DNA of 64,000 nucleotides from Pseudalkalibacillus sp051842935 (GCF_051842935.1 NZ_JBPXRR010000001.1:1798001-1862000); one strand, 5' to 3'. Shown: positions 1 through 8,822, numbered from the stretch's first letter. The notes: generated by a model from the letters alone, not told the origin. Made by a program: numbers and translations.

Positions 1-119
1 ACCTGGATCGCTTTTTCGTAAAAATAAAGCCCATCGATTCGTTCCAGCGCTTTCGGAGTGCCATACCGGCGGGATTCTCCACCAGCGAGGATGATGCCCA
101 CTTTCTTATGAGTGGTCAT
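1..119 (-). CDS. MobA-like nucleotidyltransferase, 5' part only
   Basis: Only the first 39-40 codons lie in the window; the gene runs off the left edge. The N-terminus carries the GT-A nucleotidyltransferase signature IILAGGESRRYG followed by PKAL, as in MobA (molybdenum cofactor guanylyltransferase) and MobA-like NTP transferases. The glycine-rich loop binds the nucleotide and the Lys contacts phosphate in this family. The ATG at 119 lies inside the last codons of the cyclo-ligase gene (14-nt overlap), so the two are probably translationally coupled. The substrate cannot be told from this fragment; MobA and other NTP transferases share the motif. Confidence 0.75.
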   Translation of the reverse strand, partial: MTTHKKVGIILAGGESRRYGTPKALERIDGLYFYEKAIQ

Positions 120-696
120 TTCTGAACCCTTTCGTTTGGTGAACCCGGTCCGGGAAAATGAGAAAATCGACAGGCTGATCGAACGACTCACGAGGAATCT
201 CGTCATGAAGCTGAACGCTGTGGAGGAGCGAGACCGTCGTCCCAGTGAAACGATCCAGATATCGATCGTAAAAACCGCCACCGAATCCAACGCGGTATCC
301 GCTTTTATCGAATAAGAGCCCTGGCACGATCAGCAAGCCCATCTCGTTTGGCTCGATTTGGGTTGTTTTTTCCACGATCGGTTCCCTTAAACCAAAATAG
401 ACGACTTCGAGCTGATCGAAGGATTCGAGCTTTCGGAAGTCCATCGAGTAATCCTTTGCATGGCATTTTGGAACGGCAACCGTCTTGCCTTCCGACCACG
501 CTTTTTCAATGATCGGGTATGTATCGATCTCATTCCCTCGCGATACCGTCACCCCAATAGTGGCGGCTTGTTTCCACTGATCCGTTGCGAATAATTGCTG
601 CCTGATCTGTTCCGTTTCATTGGCGCGGACATCTGGCGTCAGTTCCGACAGCCGCTTTTGCATGTCCTTGCGTAACGCTTTTTTCCGTTCTTTCAT
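106..696 (-). CDS. 5-formyltetrahydrofolate cyclo-ligase
   Basis: Converts 5-formyl-THF to 5,10-methenyl-THF with ATP, returning a storage folate to the one-carbon pool; cytoplasmic. The protein has 196 residues, the usual family length. The basic N-terminus (MKERKKALRKDMQKRL) and the C-terminal GFGGGFYDRYL loop, which binds ATP/Mg in this family, are both present. The ATG at 696 is chosen because AGGTAGGTGAT precedes it; a GTG at 705 is in frame but overlaps that site. It corresponds in position to B. subtilis yqgN beside rpmGA. The downstream MobA-like gene overlaps its 3' end. Confidence 0.93.
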   Translation of the reverse strand: MKERKKALRKDMQKRLSELTPDVRANETEQIRQQLFATDQWKQAATIGVTVSRGNEIDTYPIIEKAWSEGKTVAVPKCHAKDYSMDFRKLESFDQLEVVYFGLREPIVEKTTQIEPNEMGLLIVPGLLFDKSGYRVGFGGGFYDRYLDRFTGTTVSLLHSVQLHDEIPRESFDQPVDFLIFPDRVHQTKGFRNDHS

Positions 697-794
697 CCGT
701 ATCACCTACCTAGCACCAATTTTAACATAATGCTTGTCAGTATGATGGGTTCGAGCTATGCTATTGTAAAAAGATGGAATGGAGTTGATGCTTA

Positions 795-1709
795 TTGATT
801 ATGAAAGAGAGAGGAGTGCCGGAGGAGTTGAGAATCCTGCGCGCACTGAACAACCGCAAGTCCTTCTCCGATCAAGAGCAGACCAAGTACTTCAACGCGG
901 AAAAAGGATATGAAGGTGAATGCAAATTCGACGATTGGCTCGCTCCACTATTGGATGGAAAGATTGTGTTGAATGATTTGTTGCTGGATTTTAACCAGAC
1001 GATATTTCAGATTGATTCGTTGTTGCTTACCTCTGAGAAAATCATTCTTTTTGAAGTGAAAAATTTTGAAGGCGATTACTATGTTGAAGGAGATGGTTGG
1101 TACTCACTGAAAGGAAAAGAGATTAATAATCCACTGCATCAATTGCACCGGAACACCGTACTTTTGCGAGGACTCTTACGTATGATTGGACTGAAAATCC
1201 CCATTGAACCCCGTCTGATTTTCATGAACCCCGAATTTCAGCTATATCAGACCCCTCTTGATCCACCGATTATTTTTCCAAGCCAGTTGAACCGATTCAA
1301 AGCTGAGATGAAAAAAGAGCGTTCCTACGCAAATAATCGTATGACGAAAATAGCCCAACATCTATTGAAGCTGCACCTCGATAAAAACCCCAACGCTCGC
1401 CTGCCGCAATACAATTATGATGAGCTCCGGAAAGGGATTAGCTGTCCTAAATGTCAGCAGATGTATTCAGAATTAACTAAGACGACATTGGTATGCGATA
1501 AGTGTGATGGCGCAGAACCTTATGAACCTGCTGTATTAAAAGCTATAGAAGATTTTCAGCTTCTTTTTCCAGACAAAAAAATAACCACCAATGCGATATA
1601 TGAGTGGTGTGGGATGGTAGTGTCAGTAAAGAAGATCCGTACTAGTTTAAATAGGAATTTCAATCAAATTAAGTTCGGACCATCAACTTACTATGAAAAT
1701 AAGAAGTAG
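795..1709 (+). CDS. NERD-domain protein with C-terminal zinc ribbon
   Basis: The 304-residue protein has a nuclease-related (NERD) domain at about residues 36-150: YEGECKFDDWL, then QIDSLLL and IILFEVKNFEGDYY, which is the restriction-endonuclease-like core with D and E-x-K positions. The C-terminal part has a zinc ribbon (CPKC about 20 residues before CDKC) and a possible helix-turn-helix tail. The TTG at 795 is taken as start because GGAG at 781-784 sits 10 nt upstream and the resulting MIMKER N-terminus looks like other NERD proteins; an ATG at 801 is possible. It has no operon partners. Nuclease activity is inferred from the fold only. Confidence 0.85.
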   Translation: MIMKERGVPEELRILRALNNRKSFSDQEQTKYFNAEKGYEGECKFDDWLAPLLDGKIVLNDLLLDFNQTIFQIDSLLLTSEKIILFEVKNFEGDYYVEGDGWYSLKGKEINNPLHQLHRNTVLLRGLLRMIGLKIPIEPRLIFMNPEFQLYQTPLDPPIIFPSQLNRFKAEMKKERSYANNRMTKIAQHLLKLHLDKNPNARLPQYNYDELRKGISCPKCQQMYSELTKTTLVCDKCDGAEPYEPAVLKAIEDFQLLFPDKKITTNAIYEWCGMVVSVKKIRTSLNRNFNQIKFGPSTYYENKK

Positions 1710-1764
1710 AATATTTTGTAATAATGCCGTTCTATTCAAGATAAGAGCAGATACTGTGTTTATC

Positions 1765-2022
1765 CTGCCCGAAACCAGCAACTTTCCCATTTTGGGGAAG
1801 GATAAAGCCTCTACCCTTACCGAAATCAGCAACTTTCCCATTTTGGGGAAGGATAGAGCCCCTACCCTTACCGAAATCAGCAGCTTTCCCATTTTGGGGA
1901 AGGATAGAGCCCCTACCCTTACCGAAATCAGCAGCTTTCCCATTTTGGGGAAGGATAGAGCCCCTACCCTTACCGAAATCAGCAGCTTTCTCATTTTGGG
2001 GAAGGATAGAGCCCCAATCCTG
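1765..2022. repeat. 51-bp tandem repeat array 1 (about 5 copies)
   Basis: Five units of exactly 51 bp share the core GGGAAGGATAGAGCCCCTAC and differ by a few bases; the outer ends are degenerate. The core is a near-palindrome, AAGGATAG and CTACCCTT around AGCCC. Because 51 is divisible by 3, the array stays open in several frames on both strands, giving spurious 17-residue protein repeats. It lies between the convergent NERD gene and rpmG, beyond the rpmG terminator. Related arrays lie at 35288-35562 and 54962-55503. The rest of this 372-bp gap (1710-2081) holds only the rpmG terminator. Confidence 0.9.
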
Positions 2023-2051
2023 CATATTAAATACGAAACCCCACACAAAAA

Positions 2052-2080
2052 GAAAAAAACAGCAGGAATGCTCCTACTGT
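2052..2080 (-). terminator. rpmG terminator
   Basis: An 8-bp stem (ACAGTAGG/CCTGCTGT, one G-T pair) with a 6-nt loop is followed on the minus strand by a run of Ts, two bases after the rpmG stop. Confidence 0.85.
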
Positions 2081-2081
2081 T

Positions 2082-2231
2082 TTACTTCGTTTCGCGGTGT
2101 AGTGTGTGACGCTTCAATCTTGGGCTGTATTTCTTAAGCTCCATACGATCTGGGTTAGTACGTTTGTTTTTAGAAGTGATGTAGTTACGGTCACCAGTTT
2201 CTGTGCAAGCTAATGTAACTTGTACGCGCAT
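2082..2231 (-). CDS. rpmG: 50S ribosomal protein L33, cysteine-poor form
   Basis: A 49-residue protein starting MRVQVTLACTETGDRNYIT and ending RHTLHRETK, a clear L33 of the large ribosomal subunit. The zinc-binding form of L33 has two CxxC pairs. Here the first pair is reduced to CTET and the second region reads KKYSPRLK, so it is the C-minus, zinc-independent type. GGAGG lies just upstream of the ATG. In B. subtilis rpmGA also lies next to the formyl-THF cyclo-ligase gene. I saw no Zur box in its upstream 190 bp, so zinc-dependent regulation is not supported. Confidence 0.95.
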   Translation of the reverse strand: MRVQVTLACTETGDRNYITSKNKRTNPDRMELKKYSPRLKRHTLHRETK

Positions 2232-2424
2232 AATGTTTCCCTCCAAACTATCTACAATGTTTAAGCGTACGAAACGATCACCCAGCGGATGACCGATCGC
2301 TTAACTGTTAGTTTTTATAATCTTATCGTCAAAATGACACCTTTGTATGATATCAAATTTGACAAAAATAATCAAGATGCTTAATAGAGGGAAAATCATT
2401 AATTCTTCGCAGCGGCCAAAAACC

Positions 2425-4836
2425 CTACAACTGCTGGTATGTCTTGATTTTATTCTTGAACGATTCGCTCGTTTTACGCGCAAATTCCAAGTCCGGTGCC
2501 TGCGAGTAGATCGTGAATGTCGGATCTACGATATCTGGTAAAATGAGCGTCCATCCTCCGTTCGGGTGATAGACCTTGATGCCATCCACCAAATCGGTGA
2601 TCTGATCGCGCGTCTCTTCCATCAGCTTTCTCATCACTCGTCCTTTGACCACTGTTGGACAGTCCACCTGGTCACGGATCAACTGGATATCCGGCAACAG
2701 CTTCAACAGTTGAGAGAGCGACTCTTTACGATTCGCCATCATATTCAAAATGGATACGAGCGCGAACATCGCATCGAACTGGACGTTCAAGACTGTTCCG
2801 CCGAATTTCATGATTGATCTTGCGTCTGCTTTCGTCCGGATCAACTTCCCGTCCAGAGAAGCAGCCAGCTGATCGAGTTCAGAGGAGCCATAGACCGGAA
2901 TCGCGTACTCTTTTACATTCAACTCGCGCAATGAAAGGAGTACATACAGGGAAAGCATTTGATCGTCATTCAGCCAGTTGCCATTGTTCGTGAGCAGCTT
3001 CAGTTTTTCTCCTTTATCATCGATCCAGACACCCAAATGCGCACCTGATGCACGGACGATATTGATCATTTCTTGCGATGTCGTTTCCGATGGGACGGAG
3101 AATACCCGACAGTTCAATCGCTTCAACATTTTTGCGATGATCGATTCCTGGTTATCGAATTGGACATTCACGACCAGATGGAAATCACTCTCGTGAACAG
3201 AACGTGGATTAATCCTTTCAAACAAAGCTTCCAAGTAATAATCCTTATGTTCTCCTACTGGTATGTTCATGCCGATGCGATCGTATGGCGCGCGTCGGTA
3301 ATCCTCTTGCCAGAACGCGTTCTCGATTTTCCGTTCAAAGTCTGATGAGACTGGATATCCCTCTTCATCCAAAAACTCGATGACGACTTTCATGCTGTTA
3401 TCCACATCTTCCATCCGGATGAACACGCCACCGTCCCAACTCTCACGCTCGATCGTATATCGGAACATCGGGCTGAGTGTCGGTGATAAGTTGACGGTAT
3501 GGATGCCTGCGGAATGAAGCCCTTGTTCGAACGCTTGTAAAATCAGGCTGGAGAACGGATGATAGTCGGATGCGATGCCGAGCTTCTTCCCTTGCATGAT
3601 CGAAGCGCCGTAAGCCGAAGCGACACGCGCAGCGAAATCCGGTGTGATCTCCACGTTCGCAATCCCTTTTACGACATGGTTGCTGAACAAGGATTTCGTT
3701 GATTTTTTACCCCAGATCAGAGAGGTCTGAATGATTGAATTGTCGAGGATCCCTTTCTTCGGCCATACCTTCACTTCCGGCTTGATGGTCACTTTTTTAC
3801 CGATTTGGACTTGGTTGCCGATGACGCTATGTTCAAATAAACTTGTTCCTTCATCAATAAACGTTCCGTTGGCAATCGTCGACCCTCGCAATTCCGAATT
3901 GTTTCCAACATATACGTCGTTCCATAAAATAGACCGCTTGATGGAAGACCCAGATGACACTTCACTATGCGAGCCGATGACGGAATAAGGATAGAGCTTC
4001 GCATGCTGACGGACTGTCGTTCCACTACCGATGTACGCTGGCGTATTGACGACCGCATGCTGTTCGATGACGACATTTTCACCTACACGCAATCCTGGCA
4101 TGATCTCTTTTCCTGGCAATGGCAGATTGATCAATCCGTCCAAAAAGTCCTCATGACTCTTACGATATTGCACAAGGTTCCCGATATCGGACCAATAGCC
4201 TTCCGCCGCATATCCAAACAAAGGCTTGCGCTCACCCATCAAGATCGGGAACAAATCCTTGCTGAAGTCGGTCGGGACACCTTCCTCCAGGTAATCGAAC
4301 ACTTCCGGCTCCAGCACATAAATGCCGGTGTTCACGGTATCGCTGAACACTTCATTCCAGCTTGGCTTTTCGAAGAATCGGATGATCCGATCGTCTTTAT
4401 CAGTCATAATAACGCCGTATTCCAAAGGGTTTTCCACTTGTTTCATGAAAATGGTCACGAGAGCTTCTTTCTCAACATGAAAGTCGATGCCATCCTGCAG
4501 ATTGAAGTCTGTCAATGCATCTCCGCTAATGACGATGAACCGCTCATCCAGGAATTCCTCTGCATTTTTGATACTTCCTGCTGTACCCAGTGGTGAGGTC
4601 TCCTCGTAATAAACCAGCTCAACGCCGAATCGCGATCCATCTCCGAAATATTGTTTGATGTGCTCTGGCAAATATTGAACGGTTACTGCAATTTCCGTAA
4701 TGCCATAGCTTTTCAACAACTCGATCGCATATTCCATTACCGGTTTTTCAAGAATTGGGACCATCGGCTTTGGTAAATTACATGTAAGAGGACGTAACCT
4801 TGTTCCTTTACCGCCTGCCATTATGACTGCTTTCAC
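2425..4836 (-). CDS. Sugar nucleotidyltransferase fused to degenerate phosphomannomutase-like domain
   Basis: The 803-residue protein has three parts: a nucleotidyltransferase domain (1-230; MAGGKGTRLRPLT, GDALTD, FFEKPSW), a left-handed beta-helix of hexapeptides (about 250-355), and a phosphohexomutase-like half (about 385-803). It resembles proteins annotated as mannose-1-phosphate guanylyltransferase/phosphomannomutase. By family it would make an NDP-sugar. In the mutase half the phosphoserine loop (normally TASHNP) reads RMEDVDN at 474-480, and the metal loop (normally DGDGDR) reads DDKGEK at 606-611, so mutase activity is unlikely. The GTG at 4836 starts one base after the upstream GH57-GT4 stop, so the genes are coupled. 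The nucleotide and sugar are unknown; ADP- or GDP-sugar feeding the adjacent glucan synthase is an inference. Confidence 0.88.
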   Translation of the reverse strand: MKAVIMAGGKGTRLRPLTCNLPKPMVPILEKPVMEYAIELLKSYGITEIAVTVQYLPEHIKQYFGDGSRFGVELVYYEETSPLGTAGSIKNAEEFLDERFIVISGDALTDFNLQDGIDFHVEKEALVTIFMKQVENPLEYGVIMTDKDDRIIRFFEKPSWNEVFSDTVNTGIYVLEPEVFDYLEEGVPTDFSKDLFPILMGERKPLFGYAAEGYWSDIGNLVQYRKSHEDFLDGLINLPLPGKEIMPGLRVGENVVIEQHAVVNTPAYIGSGTTVRQHAKLYPYSVIGSHSEVSSGSSIKRSILWNDVYVGNNSELRGSTIANGTFIDEGTSLFEHSVIGNQVQIGKKVTIKPEVKVWPKKGILDNSIIQTSLIWGKKSTKSLFSNHVVKGIANVEITPDFAARVASAYGASIMQGKKLGIASDYHPFSSLILQAFEQGLHSAGIHTVNLSPTLSPMFRYTIERESWDGGVFIRMEDVDNSMKVVIEFLDEEGYPVSSDFERKIENAFWQEDYRRAPYDRIGMNIPVGEHKDYYLEALFERINPRSVHESDFHLVVNVQFDNQESIIAKMLKRLNCRVFSVPSETTSQEMINIVRASGAHLGVWIDDKGEKLKLLTNNGNWLNDDQMLSLYVLLSLRELNVKEYAIPVYGSSELDQLAASLDGKLIRTKADARSIMKFGGTVLNVQFDAMFALVSILNMMANRKESLSQLLKLLPDIQLIRDQVDCPTVVKGRVMRKLMEETRDQITDLVDGIKVYHPNGGWTLILPDIVDPTFTIYSQAPDLEFARKTSESFKNKIKTYQQL

Positions 4837-4837
4837 C

Positions 4838-7630
4838 TTACTTCACTCCTACCGTCTTCGGTTTTTTAACAGCGCCTGACAACACTTCCGTCGTTTTCAC
4901 AGCAATTTCAGTCCAGTTGTATTTCGTATCTACGTCTTCACAAGCAGCTTGCACCAATTGATCTCCTAATTCCCGGTCATTGTAGAGTGCCACAATCTGA
5001 TCCCGGATGCTTTCCGCATTCCCAGGGAATACCTTCAAGCCGTTTTTACCATGCTGTACGATGTCTCCCAAACCGCCCGTATCACTTACGATGATCGGTG
5101 TCTGAGAAGCCATGCCCTCGAGTGCGACGATTCCGAACGGTTCATATGAACTTGGAAAAATCAATGCGTCGGATTGTCGTAAAAACTGGTTGCGTTCCTC
5201 GTCGGATACAAAGCCAACAAAATAGACTTTGTCGTTCAATTGATACGCTCGCACCTTCCTTCGATAGTCTTCTAAAAGAGGACCTTTACCTGCGATGATG
5301 AATCGGATGTCCGGATAATCATTCCGTAGCAAGCTAGCAGCCTCTATCAAATGCTGGAACCCTTTTTCAGGAACAACTCGCCCTAAGGAAAAGACATAAA
5401 AATCGTCTGGATTTCCGAAATTACGCTTCCAGTCTGCATTCCCTCCAATCTCAGGAACCAACAACGGATCGACTCCATTTGGCAGGATGGTGATTTTATC
5501 AGCTGGAACTTCAAACACATCTTTCAATTCTTGTTTCATATACGCACTGCAAACAATGATATGCGCCGCTTCATACATTAATTCCCACTCTTTATGATGG
5601 ATCGCTGCTTGCATATCATCGTGGATTCCGTTGTTCCGCCCATGTTCTGTAGCATGGATCGTTACATAGAGCGGTAGGTTCAGATGATGTTTCAGCCCTT
5701 TCGCTGCGACACTGACAATCCAGTCATGTGCATGGATACAATCAAATGAGATTTTTGATCCTAACTGACGTCCGAGGTTCGCCATTGCTAGATTCAGACT
5801 TCCTGCCCAATGATAAAAATCATCGTGGTGCGGTTGTGTTCCTCTAACCCGATACACATGAACCCCTTGATTGATTTCATACTCTGGATATCCATCAACA
5901 GCACATGTAACGACGTATACATGATGTCCTTGTTCCACTAGCGCTTTGGACAAATCAAACACATGACGGGAAAGCCCTCCAACGACCATCGGTGGAAATT
6001 CCCAGGAAAGCATCAGTATGTTCAAACCATCCCGTTTTTCCTGATAAATAGGATTGGACATAACATACGCATCATGGTCAGAGGACAGGTTCATCGGTTC
6101 AAGCCAGTTCATAAAACCGAATCGTTCTTCTATAGGCTTAAGACGGTCGTATTCCAAACTCGAATCTTTCAATATGTCTTTAAGTTCATAGAATGCCTGG
6201 ATATGTTCTTTCGTCCGAGATGCTGCGTATTCAGAAGCGGTTTCGTGATCCATGATGAATGCCCAGTCACTGCTCGTCGCAAGCAACCATTCTCGTGTCA
6301 TCTGGGTCAAAACCTTTTCATTAAAAGCATCCGACACATCTACTACGGAAAACTGTTTGATGAGCTCGGTCTCCATTGCGTGTAAATGACGGTAGATCCA
6401 TTCATTAGCCTCATTCACCCAGACTTCACCGTAGTTGTTTCGACCCCATGTAGAAAAACATGCATGATGGGTTGAGAGTTCTTCATGATGACGCTTGATG
6501 AATTCAGCCGATGTAATCCACTCGATGTTTTCTTGAGAACCGTAAGCTTGCAGTCTCTCAATCCACTCAGGCCCTTCAAACCACCAATGTCCGAACAGCT
6601 CTGCATCAAAGGATGTAAGTGAGAGAACAGAACGACCACTCGCTCCGGCAACTGTAAAACTTCCACGGATACTGCTGACGAAATCCTGAGCGTGCTGCTC
6701 AACCTTCCCCATTGCCCAATCCCGTTTGTAGAAATCCTTAGCATCCGTTTTTCCTGTTATTCGATGATATTTCAAGCCAGTGTCGATACGGATCCCATCT
6801 GGGTGGATATAGGGAAGAATGTATGCATGATCCCGGTCGTACCCGACATCCCGATAAAATTCACGGTAATCAAAGTCCCCTGGATAACCGATCTTCGAAT
6901 CCCAAACCTTCTTAGATAGATCCATTCTCCTTGGAAAAAGGACGATTCCATGTGGTGAGTAAACGGGTGCATGAATGTCGTCCGGTTTCGGTTCGAGTGT
7001 TCGCACCGTTTCCTCATCAACGAAGGTATATCGTACGCCTTCTTCGTAAAGAATCTTATCCAGACCAGGTGTGAAAGCACATTCCGGTAACCACATGCCA
7101 TCAGGTTTAAAACCAAAATGATGTTCGAAGCATTGAAGCCCGTATACGATTTGAGCTCGAACGCCTTGTTCCGTCTGGATAAAAGGTAGAAAAGCGTGAG
7201 TCGCAGTAGACGTCATACATTCCACTTTTTCTTCTTGTACGTAATAGCGAAAAGCTGAAATTAAATTGCAATTCCATTCCATGAATGTCTGCTTGATTTT
7301 TTTAAATCGATCATCATAAAACTGGATGACGTTCAACTCTTCTTCATCTGCTTCTTTTAAAACCTGTTCTTTTTCCAACAATTCTATCGTGCGGTCCAAA
7401 TATTGAAGATAGCGTTCCTGGAATAGTTCACTCGAGAGCATTTCCAGGACAGGAGGTGAAATGGATAATGTGTAGCGCGTATCCGATGTACTCTTTTCAA
7501 AACCCCAAATGAGTGGGATATAGGTTTCCGTTACGGCTTCGTACAGCCAACGTTCCTCTAATCGATTTGGTTCTTCATGCAGGACATATGGGAGATGGGC
7601 ATGTAGGACGAATGAGAAATAAGGTGTCAT
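4838..7630 (-). CDS. GH57 branching enzyme-GT4 glucan synthase fusion
   Basis: The 930-residue protein joins two enzyme activities. Residues 1 to about 510 form a GH57/DUF1957 alpha-glucan branching domain, with WLPECAF carrying the likely nucleophile E183 and SFDAELFGHWW carrying the likely acid D342. From about 535 there is a GT4 glycogen-synthase-like transferase (LSWEFPPMVVGGLSRHV, then VPEKGFQHL, then YEPFGIVALEGMA with the nucleotide-sugar-binding Glu). It would polymerise and branch an alpha-glucan in the cytoplasm. The ATG at 7630 has AAAGGAGG 8 nt upstream; the open frame extends to 7723 into the preceding gene but lacks a ribosome binding site there. It sits between a DUF4912 gene and a sugar nucleotidyltransferase gene. 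Confidence 0.92.
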   Translation of the reverse strand: MTPYFSFVLHAHLPYVLHEEPNRLEERWLYEAVTETYIPLIWGFEKSTSDTRYTLSISPPVLEMLSSELFQERYLQYLDRTIELLEKEQVLKEADEEELNVIQFYDDRFKKIKQTFMEWNCNLISAFRYYVQEEKVECMTSTATHAFLPFIQTEQGVRAQIVYGLQCFEHHFGFKPDGMWLPECAFTPGLDKILYEEGVRYTFVDEETVRTLEPKPDDIHAPVYSPHGIVLFPRRMDLSKKVWDSKIGYPGDFDYREFYRDVGYDRDHAYILPYIHPDGIRIDTGLKYHRITGKTDAKDFYKRDWAMGKVEQHAQDFVSSIRGSFTVAGASGRSVLSLTSFDAELFGHWWFEGPEWIERLQAYGSQENIEWITSAEFIKRHHEELSTHHACFSTWGRNNYGEVWVNEANEWIYRHLHAMETELIKQFSVVDVSDAFNEKVLTQMTREWLLATSSDWAFIMDHETASEYAASRTKEHIQAFYELKDILKDSSLEYDRLKPIEERFGFMNWLEPMNLSSDHDAYVMSNPIYQEKRDGLNILMLSWEFPPMVVGGLSRHVFDLSKALVEQGHHVYVVTCAVDGYPEYEINQGVHVYRVRGTQPHHDDFYHWAGSLNLAMANLGRQLGSKISFDCIHAHDWIVSVAAKGLKHHLNLPLYVTIHATEHGRNNGIHDDMQAAIHHKEWELMYEAAHIIVCSAYMKQELKDVFEVPADKITILPNGVDPLLVPEIGGNADWKRNFGNPDDFYVFSLGRVVPEKGFQHLIEAASLLRNDYPDIRFIIAGKGPLLEDYRRKVRAYQLNDKVYFVGFVSDEERNQFLRQSDALIFPSSYEPFGIVALEGMASQTPIIVSDTGGLGDIVQHGKNGLKVFPGNAESIRDQIVALYNDRELGDQLVQAACEDVDTKYNWTEIAVKTTEVLSGAVKKPKTVGVK

Positions 7631-7644
7631 CGTATGTCCTCCTT

Positions 7645-8277
7645 TCATTTCAACAACCGATAGACTGAATAGGTCGAGAAGTGTTCGTTCCATTCCGGAG
7701 ATGCTAGTTCTCCAGACTGCCATCTCTTCACAGGTTCGTCATGTCTTCCCTGGCTTGGCCCACATCTCGGCGTTTCGATTGGATTTGAACGGACGATTGT
7801 AAAGAAGTCACAATGCTCAGATCCGACTCCAACATCCACGATATATGTACGGTTTTCCTCTAAGTTTCGGATGAACCAGTTATTGGTCATTTCCGGAAGC
7901 AGAATGTCGAAGAACCGATGGCTGTTATGGCCATTGAATTGAAGGTCACTGACATCATAGACCCGAAGCTTCTTCATCAGCTCTGTCCATGGTTTTGTAA
8001 ACTGGTGAGAAATCATGTGTTGCGTGGTGGATTGGATATCCCAATAAGCATAAATGCTATATGGATTCTGTGGCAGCGCGACAATTCGATCCAACTCATA
8101 AGCCGTTGGAATCTCTCGAGAAATTCGATAGACTTGCTTCTGCACAGATCTCTTCTCTTCAATCATTCTTTCTTTTCTTAGTCGGTATTGGATTTTACCC
8201 ACGGATAAATCCAATTCATTTGCGATTTCCTTCAGTGTAAGTCCACGCTCTTTTAACGCGATGATTTCTTCGATCAT
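7645..8277 (-). CDS. DUF4912 protein with N-terminal helix-turn-helix
   Basis: A 210-residue protein. Residues 1-40 (MIEEIIALKERGLTLKEIAN, then LDLSVGKIQYRLRKER) form a resolvase-like helix-turn-helix. The rest matches DUF4912, a domain often found beside GH57 and glucan genes: LPQNPYSIYAYWDI, then a beta-rich stretch ending in DVGVG. AGGAGG precedes the ATG. It is first in a three-gene run and ends 14 nt before the GH57-GT4 start. The role is unknown. The HTH suggests DNA binding and DUF4912 may sense or bind a carbohydrate; both are inference. Confidence 0.85.
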   Translation of the reverse strand: MIEEIIALKERGLTLKEIANELDLSVGKIQYRLRKERMIEEKRSVQKQVYRISREIPTAYELDRIVALPQNPYSIYAYWDIQSTTQHMISHQFTKPWTELMKKLRVYDVSDLQFNGHNSHRFFDILLPEMTNNWFIRNLEENRTYIVDVGVGSEHCDFFTIVRSNPIETPRCGPSQGRHDEPVKRWQSGELASPEWNEHFSTYSVYRLLK

Positions 8278-8605
8278 TGTGACCTCCTATAGCAATGATT
8301 AGTATGTATTTTTCAACATCGTATCACCCGTCATATAGAGCTTCAATAAACGTAATTTGTAGAACTTTGCGGTCGTCAAGAACCGCAATATATCAGGGGT
8401 TTTATTTTATTTTTGTAAACGCAATCATGACAGTTTACGCGTAATTTTTTGCCTATTACTTGCAATGGGGGTAGAAATTTGTAAATATCGGCAAATCTTG
8501 TCGAAAATGAATAGGAATTATGATGGAGATTTGTCAAAACCTCTACCCTGTCGACAAACTCTATGATATAAATGAATAGGAAAACCTTTAAAGGAGGAGC
8601 ATTTC
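8278..8605. other. Divergent intergenic region
   Basis: 328 bp lie between the outward-facing DUF4912 and small-protein genes. It is A+T-rich and must hold promoters for both. I found a CATACTA-like motif at 8298-8306 (minus) but no convincing -35 partner, and no RNA gene or repeat. Confidence 0.5.
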
Positions 8606-8809
8606 ATGGAATTCACCATCATAACTTTACTTGTCGCAGGGATCGCATTGATCGTTCTCTCTTTCTTCAAGCAAAATAAAACTCAACAAATTGAAACGCA
8701 ATTAGAGAATGTTTCTATACAGTTGATGAAAGAACTTTATCAGATCAATAAGAAAATTAAAGTTCTTGAAGAAGAACTGATGATTACAGATAGAAAAGAG
8801 ATTCGATAA
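8606..8809 (+). CDS. Small membrane protein with coiled-coil tail
   Basis: A 67-residue protein with one N-terminal transmembrane helix (residues 4-21, ITLLVAGIALIVLSFF) and a charged heptad-like helix behind it (QLENVSIQLMKELYQI, then KIKVLEEEL). AAAGGAGG precedes the ATG by 7 nt. It ends 13 nt before the next gene, so the two form an operon. I do not recognise the family. In B. subtilis small genes of the yqzC/yqzD type lie near the pst operon, and this pair may correspond to them. Confidence 0.75.
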   Translation: MEFTIITLLVAGIALIVLSFFKQNKTQQIETQLENVSIQLMKELYQINKKIKVLEEELMITDRKEIR

Positions 8810-8822
8810 AGGGGTTATCAAC

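Noticed and set aside
1683..2109. Overlapping open frames on both strands with 17-residue repeats
   Set aside because: The 51-bp period keeps several frames open; there is no ribosome binding site, codon pattern or family match.
8298..8306. Sporulation-type -10 (CATACTAAT) before the DUF4912 gene
   Set aside because: No matching -35 was found and the implied leader would be only about 13 nt.
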